Source: Allobosea sp.
Lineage (GTDB): Bacteria > Pseudomonadota > Alphaproteobacteria > Rhizobiales > Beijerinckiaceae
Length of the DNA stretch: 48,425 nt
NCBI RefSeq assembly: GCF_030694325.1
Contig: NZ_JAUXYO010000207.1
Coordinates: 1-48,425, forward strand
Direction of reading: 5' to 3'
In this document: in pieces, positions 44,217 through 48,425 of the stretch
Numbering within the stretch: position 1 is the first letter of the stretch
Layout: every line of letters starts with the position of its first letter
Made by a program: the position numbers and the translations under genes
The notes under the pieces: generated by a model
Database searches by the model: none
What the model was told of the DNA's origin: nothing
The model's input: only the letters and a program-made list of their open reading frames with translations

Positions 44217-46808
44217 TCATAAATTGCGCAGGTGAGAAGCCGGCGCTTTGGACAGTATTTTCAGCGTGCCAGCAAGCCCGAACAGGACCGTGACGCCCAC
44301 AGCGGCAGTCGCGGCCAGTAAAGCGCCGGTCGGGTCACTCACGAATTCGATCTTCATCACTTGCGTGACGACGCCCCAGCCGGCGAGAGCGCCCGCGACA
44401 ACGCCGAAGAGCGCCGAGACGAGGCCGATGGCCGCGTATTCAAGGGCGTACGACGAAAGTATGAAACGCCGCGTGGCGCCCAGCGTCTTCAGGATCATGG
44501 CGTCGTAAAGTCGCGCCCTCTGGCCGGCCGCCAGCGCGCCGCCCATGACCAGCAGGCTGGCGGCGATGGCGAGCCCGGAGGCGCCGCGAATCGCGGTGGC
44601 GAGCTGGGCGACGATGGCGTTGACCGCCTCCAATGCGTCCTTGACCCGCACGGCCGTCACGGTCGGGAACTCGACGGCCAGACGGCGCAGGAGGGTGGCG
44701 TCGGTTCCGGCGGCGGCGGCGCGGTCGGCCGCGGGCGTGATCGTGGCGAGGTTGGTGTGCGGCGCCCCGGCAAAGGTGTTTGGCGAGAACAGCATCACGA
44801 AATTGATGCCGAGCGAGCGCCATTCGACCGTGCGCAGATTGGCGACGCGGGCCGTGATGTTGCGGCCGAGCACGTTGACGGTGAGGCTGTCGCCGATCTT
44901 GAGGCCGATGCCGGAGGCGATCTGGGCGTCGAAGGACACGAGCGGCTCGCCGCGATAATCGGCCGGCCACCATTCCCCCTGTGCGACACGCGAGCCCTCG
45001 GGGATGGCCTGGGCGTAGGTGATGCCGCGGTCGCCATCGAGTATCCAGGCCGCCTGCTCGGTGGCCTTGATGTCCTCGGCACGGACGCCGTTGATGGAGA
45101 CGATGCGACCGCGCATCATCGGCACGCGGTCCAGCGCAGCGCCCGGCCGCTCCTCGCGCAGCATCGCGTCGAACCGGGCCGATTCGGCGTTGGGGATGTC
45201 GAGGAAGAAGAAGCTCGGCGCCTTCTGGGGCAGGGCCTGCGTCAATTGCCGAGTCAGGCTGGTGTCGATGAAGGCGAGCGCCGAGAGCAGGGCGACGCCG
45301 AGCCCGAGCGAGAGCACGAGCGAGGGCGTCAGCGCGCCGGGGCGGTGGCTGTTGGCCAGCGCCATGCGCAGCGAGGGGTTCTTCGGCCGCGGCAGCCTGC
45401 GCGCCAGGGCCATCAGCCCCCAGGAGACGCCGCGCAGCAGCAGGAAGATGCCGGCCATCACCGCGATGTAGATCATGGCGATGCGCCGATCATAGGCGAA
45501 GAGCAGCGCCACGCCGACGAGACCGGCCGCTGCCGCCAGGCAGAGCGCGAGATAGATCGCACGGGGCCGGCGGGCATCGGGCGCGATCTGGTCCCGGAAG
45601 AGAGCCGAGACCGGGACGTCGTGGGCGCGGCCGAGCGGCAGGATGGCGAAGACCAGCGCGGTGAGCAGGCCGTAGAGCGCGGCGACGCCGAGTTCGCCGG
45701 GCGCCAGCGTCGGCTCGAAGGGAACCGGCAGGACGGAGGTCAGCGCGGCGCCGAGCGCGAAGGGCGCGGCGGCGCCGAGCGCAAGGCCGATCGCGGTGCC
45801 GAGCGCCGCGACCAGCATCACCTCGGTCAGGTGAATGGCGACGACGCGTCCGCCGGTGGCGCCGACCGCCTTCATCGTCGCGAAATCGAGTTTCTTGGCC
45901 TCGACGAAACGGCGCACCGCATTGGCGACGCCGACGCCGCCGACCAGCAGGGCGGTCAGGCCGACGAGCGTCAGGAACTGGGTGAAGCGTTCGAGATTGC
46001 GCTGGAAGCCCGGATTGGCGTTGGCGCGGGAGCGGATCTCCCAGCCGGCATCGCGCTGTTGCGTGCCGGCATCGGCGATCAGGGCTGCGAGATCGGCATC
46101 GCTCGAGGCTTGAGGTGGCAGGGCGACGCGGTAGGTCCAGCGCACCAGGCTGCCGGGCTGGAGCAGGCCGGTGGCGCGCAGGGCCTCCTGCGAGATCAGC
46201 AGTCGCGGGCCGAAGCCGACGCCGGCGGCGATCTTGTCGGGCTCTGAGACGAGATTGGCGCGCAGTTGGACGCGGGCCGAGCCGACGAGGACGATGTCGC
46301 CGGGTTTCAGGTCGAGACGGCCGAACAGGACGGGATCGGCGACGGCGCCATAGACGCCCTCTCGCGCCGCGAGCAGATCGGCGACGGGAGCCTTCGGCTC
46401 GGTGACCAGCTCGCCGATGCCGGGATAGCCGGCATCCACCGCCTTGATCTCGACGAGCGCCGCGCCCTTGTCGCCGGCATTGGCCATGCCGCGCATGGTG
46501 GCGATGGTCGAGACCGTGCCCCGGCCGGTGAGGAAGGCCAGTTCCTGCGGCGTCGCCTCGCGGTGGATCAGCCCGAAGGCGGCGTCGCCGCCGAGGATGC
46601 GCCGGCCCTCGCGGGAAAGACCCTCGGTCAGGCCGCGCGAGGCCGAGGCGACGGCGGCGATCGTCATGACGCCCAGCGCGAGACAGGCGATGAAGACGCC
46701 GAAGCCGCGAAAGCCGCCGCGCAGATCGCGCCAGGCGAGGCGCAGCGCCAGCGCAGCCAGCGGGGCGCCGGCCGGGGAGGTCGGGAGAGGCTTGACGGTC
46801 CCGTGCAT
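44217..46808 (-). CDS. FtsX-like ABC transporter permease (YbbP type)
   Basis: An 863-residue permease with two FtsX/MacB-type halves. An N-terminal helix (GGFRGFGVFIACLALGVMTIAAVASASRGL, about residues 31-60) is followed by a large periplasmic domain, a first membrane block (about 270-370), a central block (about 410-510), a second periplasmic domain, and a final block (about 740-860) with the MILKTLGATRRFILSSYALEYAAIG motif shared with MacB-like permeases. E. coli YbbP is of similar size (about 800). The substrate is unknown. The ATP-binding partner ends 1 nt before this gene starts, and a TesA-like esterase is divergent, as in E. coli ybbA-ybbP/tesA. Confidence 0.92.
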   Translation of the reverse strand: MHGTVKPLPTSPAGAPLAALALRLAWRDLRGGFRGFGVFIACLALGVMTIAAVASASRGLTEGLSREGRRILGGDAAFGLIHREATPQELAFLTGRGTVSTIATMRGMANAGDKGAALVEIKAVDAGYPGIGELVTEPKAPVADLLAAREGVYGAVADPVLFGRLDLKPGDIVLVGSARVQLRANLVSEPDKIAAGVGFGPRLLISQEALRATGLLQPGSLVRWTYRVALPPQASSDADLAALIADAGTQQRDAGWEIRSRANANPGFQRNLERFTQFLTLVGLTALLVGGVGVANAVRRFVEAKKLDFATMKAVGATGGRVVAIHLTEVMLVAALGTAIGLALGAAAPFALGAALTSVLPVPFEPTLAPGELGVAALYGLLTALVFAILPLGRAHDVPVSALFRDQIAPDARRPRAIYLALCLAAAAGLVGVALLFAYDRRIAMIYIAVMAGIFLLLRGVSWGLMALARRLPRPKNPSLRMALANSHRPGALTPSLVLSLGLGVALLSALAFIDTSLTRQLTQALPQKAPSFFFLDIPNAESARFDAMLREERPGAALDRVPMMRGRIVSINGVRAEDIKATEQAAWILDGDRGITYAQAIPEGSRVAQGEWWPADYRGEPLVSFDAQIASGIGLKIGDSLTVNVLGRNITARVANLRTVEWRSLGINFVMLFSPNTFAGAPHTNLATITPAADRAAAAGTDATLLRRLAVEFPTVTAVRVKDALEAVNAIVAQLATAIRGASGLAIAASLLVMGGALAAGQRARLYDAMILKTLGATRRFILSSYALEYAAIGLVSALFGVVAGALAGWGVVTQVMKIEFVSDPTGALLAATAAVGVTVLFGLAGTLKILSKAPASHLRNL

Positions 46809-46809
46809 C

Positions 46810-47547
46810 TCAGAGCGCCGCCATGTCCGCGGCGGCCGGGGTGGGGCCGGCAGTCTCTATCCTGCCGGCGCGTAGGCGCACGGTGCGGTCGCACAGGGCC
46901 GCCAGCGAGAGGTCATGCGTGACGAGCACCAGCGTCGCGCCGCGCTCGCGCCGCAGCGCAAAGATCAGATCGACGATCGAGCGCCCGGTGCTCTCGTCGA
47001 GATTGCCCGTCGGCTCGTCGGCGACGAGGATGGCCGGGTCGGGCGCGACGGCCCGCGCGATGGCGACGCGCTGCTGCTCGCCGCCCGAGAGCTGGGCCGG
47101 GTAATGGTCCATGCGGGCGCCCAGCCCGACATTGCGCAACTCGGCTTCGGCCCTGGCGAAGGCGTCGCCTGCGCCGGCGAGTTCGAGCGGAAGGGCGACG
47201 TTCTCGCGCGCCGTCATGGTCGGGACGAGGTGGAAGGACTGGAAGACGATGCCGATATGGCGGCCGCGGAAGACGGCCAGCCCGTCCTCGTCGAGCGCGC
47301 CGAGATCCTGGCCGGCGACCTTGACCATGCCGCTGTCGGGCCGCTCCAGGCCGGCCATCGTCATCAGCAGGGTCGACTTGCCGGAGCCGGAGGGACCGAC
47401 GAGGCCGGTGGCCTGCCCCGCCGCCAGCGACAAAGAAACACCCCTGAGGATATGGACGCGGGCGGCGGCACGCCCCAAACTAAGCTCGACATCCCGCAAT
47501 TCGATCGCCGGCTGATCCGTCGGCGGGACGCGCGTATCGCTCATCAT
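46810..47547 (-). CDS. ABC transporter ATP-binding protein (YbbA/LolD type)
   Basis: A 245-residue ATPase of the MacB/LolD/FtsE group. Walker [10 protein letters not shown] (about residues 51-59), Q-loop [18 protein letters not shown], signature [14 protein letters not shown], Walker [15 protein letters not shown] and the switch His in LVTHD are all intact. It powers the adjacent FtsX-like permease. The start at 47547 has AGGA 7 nt upstream. That start codon is only 3 nt from the divergent start of the esterase gene. The long ORF-track extension to 48369 is antisense to that gene. Confidence 0.94.
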   Translation of the reverse strand: MMSDTRVPPTDQPAIELRDVELSLGRAAARVHILRGVSLSLAAGQATGLVGPSGSGKSTLLMTMAGLERPDSGMVKVAGQDLGALDEDGLAVFRGRHIGIVFQSFHLVPTMTARENVALPLELAGAGDAFARAEAELRNVGLGARMDHYPAQLSGGEQQRVAIARAVAPDPAILVADEPTGNLDESTGRSIVDLIFALRRERGATLVLVTHDLSLAALCDRTVRLRAGRIETAGPTPAAADMAAL

Positions 47548-47550
47548 CCA

Positions 47551-48330
47551 ATGATCCTGACTTCGAAATCCACCAGCGACCCTGCTCGCAGCCGAACGCG
47601 GCCCGAGCAGGGCAAGCCGAAATGTCGTGCCCCAGAGCCGCGATATGGGCGCGGGAGAGCGCTTGTCCAATCTCTCTGCGCCGCTTTTCTGCTCTGTCTC
47701 TGCCTGCTGCCGGTCGCGACCATGGCCCAGACACCGCCCCTCAGCCCCGCATCCGCGCCGGCGCGCACGCTCAAACTCGTCGCTCTCGGCGACAGTCTGA
47801 CCGCCGGCTACAATCTTCCGGCCAGCGCCGCCTTCCCGCCCGTGCTGGAGCAGGCGCTGCGCGCCAAGGGCCATGCTGTCGAGATCGTGAACGCCGGCGT
47901 CTCCGGCGACACCGTCCAGGGCGGGCTGGAGCGGCTCGACTGGTCGGTGCCGGACGGTACCGACGGCGTCATCCTCGAACTCGGCGCCAACGACGCCCTG
48001 CGCGGGCTCGATCCGGCGGCGACGCGCAAGGGGCTGGAGGCCATCATCACCCGGCTGAAGGCGCGCGGCATCCCTGTGCTGCTGGCCGGCATGTACGCCC
48101 CGCGCAATCTCGGCACGGAGTATGCTACGCGCTTCGACAGCATCTATCCCGAGCTTGCGAAGGCTCACGACCTGGTGCTCTACCCCTTCTTCCTGGAGGG
48201 CATCGCGGGCGACCGGGTGCTCAACCAGCCCGATCTGCTCCACCCCACGGCCGAGGGCGTCCGCGTCATCGTCCGCAACATCCTGCCCACGGTCGAGCGC
48301 TTCCTCGCGACGCTGCCGGCCAAGGGCTGA
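47551..48330 (+). CDS. TesA-like GDSL arylesterase / lysophospholipase
   Basis: A 259-residue SGNH hydrolase. All four blocks are present: GDSLTAGYN with the catalytic Ser, the Gly of NAGVSGDTVQGG, GAND of LELGANDAL, and DLLHPTAEG with the catalytic Asp and His. E. coli TesA is a periplasmic thioesterase/protease I/lysophospholipase. A signal helix (SLCAAFLLCLCLLPVATMAQ) is preceded by about 40 polar residues if the ATG at 47551 is right, an unusually long n-region; no other start codon gives a complete signal peptide. Only the first start leaves the known divergent order with the ABC exporter. The last 95 nt of the window show no gene. Confidence 0.9.
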   Translation: MILTSKSTSDPARSRTRPEQGKPKCRAPEPRYGRGRALVQSLCAAFLLCLCLLPVATMAQTPPLSPASAPARTLKLVALGDSLTAGYNLPASAAFPPVLEQALRAKGHAVEIVNAGVSGDTVQGGLERLDWSVPDGTDGVILELGANDALRGLDPAATRKGLEAIITRLKARGIPVLLAGMYAPRNLGTEYATRFDSIYPELAKAHDLVLYPFFLEGIAGDRVLNQPDLLHPTAEGVRVIVRNILPTVERFLATLPAKG

Positions 48331-48425
48331 AATTACTCCTTCCTGTCCCTCCGGCCGGCGCCCTGCCACCCGGAGGGGCCCGATCCCGTCTTCGGCGCGC
48401 CCTTCGCCCGCTCTTTCCGGAGTTG

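Noticed and set aside
44361-46247. 628-codon plus-strand ORF opposite the ABC permease
   Set aside because: Antisense shadow; low-complexity Arg/Gly/Asp-rich product typical of out-of-frame high-GC DNA.

Overview
The window is high-GC (roughly two thirds G+C by eye), densely coded chromosomal DNA of an alphaproteobacterium, most likely a member of Hyphomicrobiales (Rhizobiales). A Bosea- or Methylobacterium-like genus is my guess from the gene set and style and is not proven. Evidence for the class: the gene order dnaQ-coaE-aroE-maf-ppsR | oriC | hemE-hemJ-rho-mnmE-mnmG-rsmG-parA-parB-holA, CtrA-type sites in the origin, the 1612-residue NAD-glutamate dehydrogenase, and a DUF2794 gene. I see no insertion sequence, prophage, CRISPR array, tRNA or rRNA. 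This is core genome, not an accessory island.

Layout. 1-1.1 kb: 3' end of pnp with its terminator, then a PPOX flavoprotein. 1.1-5.2 kb: a PfkB/adenosine kinase and, further upstream on the same (minus) strand, a tightly packed set Tim44-like / mltA / smr / XRE regulator. 5.4-6.8 kb: secB and a TerC-family membrane protein. 6.85-10.55 kb: minus-strand run ppsR, maf, aroE, coaE, dnaQ. 10.56-10.98 kb: gene-free segment that I call the chromosomal replication origin (DnaA-box-like sites, three CtrA-type boxes, one near-perfect parS, an AT-rich element beside hemE). 10.98-19.67 kb: plus-strand run hemE to parB, with a perfect 16-bp parS palindrome inside rsmG. 19.68-23.9 kb: minus-strand leuS-lptE-holA. 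23.98-28.7 kb: yggS, VOC protein, L,D-transpeptidase, response regulator plus stand-alone cyclic-nucleotide-binding protein, exonuclease III, LolA. 28.9-31.5 kb: ftsK. 31.7-33.4 kb: glnK-amtB under a sigma-54-type promoter. 33.6-36.3 kb: tesB, a UbiH-family hydroxylase, a Trm112-like protein. 36.3-41.1 kb: NAD-glutamate dehydrogenase. 41.2-44 kb: AhpD-like protein, DUF2794, GNAT acetyltransferase, Bax-inhibitor-1 protein. 44.2-48.3 kb: YbbP-YbbA-like ABC exporter divergent from a TesA-like GDSL esterase.

How it works together. The centre is the replication and segregation locus: DnaA and CtrA would act at the origin, and ParB would load at parS about 6.5 kb away and be moved by ParA. On both sides the first genes point away from the origin, so they are co-directional with replication. 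The flanks hold translation and tRNA modification (mnmE, mnmG, rsmG, leuS), heme synthesis (hemE, hemJ), envelope assembly (secB, mltA, lptE, lolA, ftsK) and nitrogen assimilation and glutamate metabolism (glnK, amtB, GDH). The less explained signals are small and non-coding: a parS written into the conserved VSRET codons of rsmG, a pair of DnaA-like direct repeats beside it, an orphan minus-strand terminator in a 360-nt gap, and two families of palindromic intergenic repeats.
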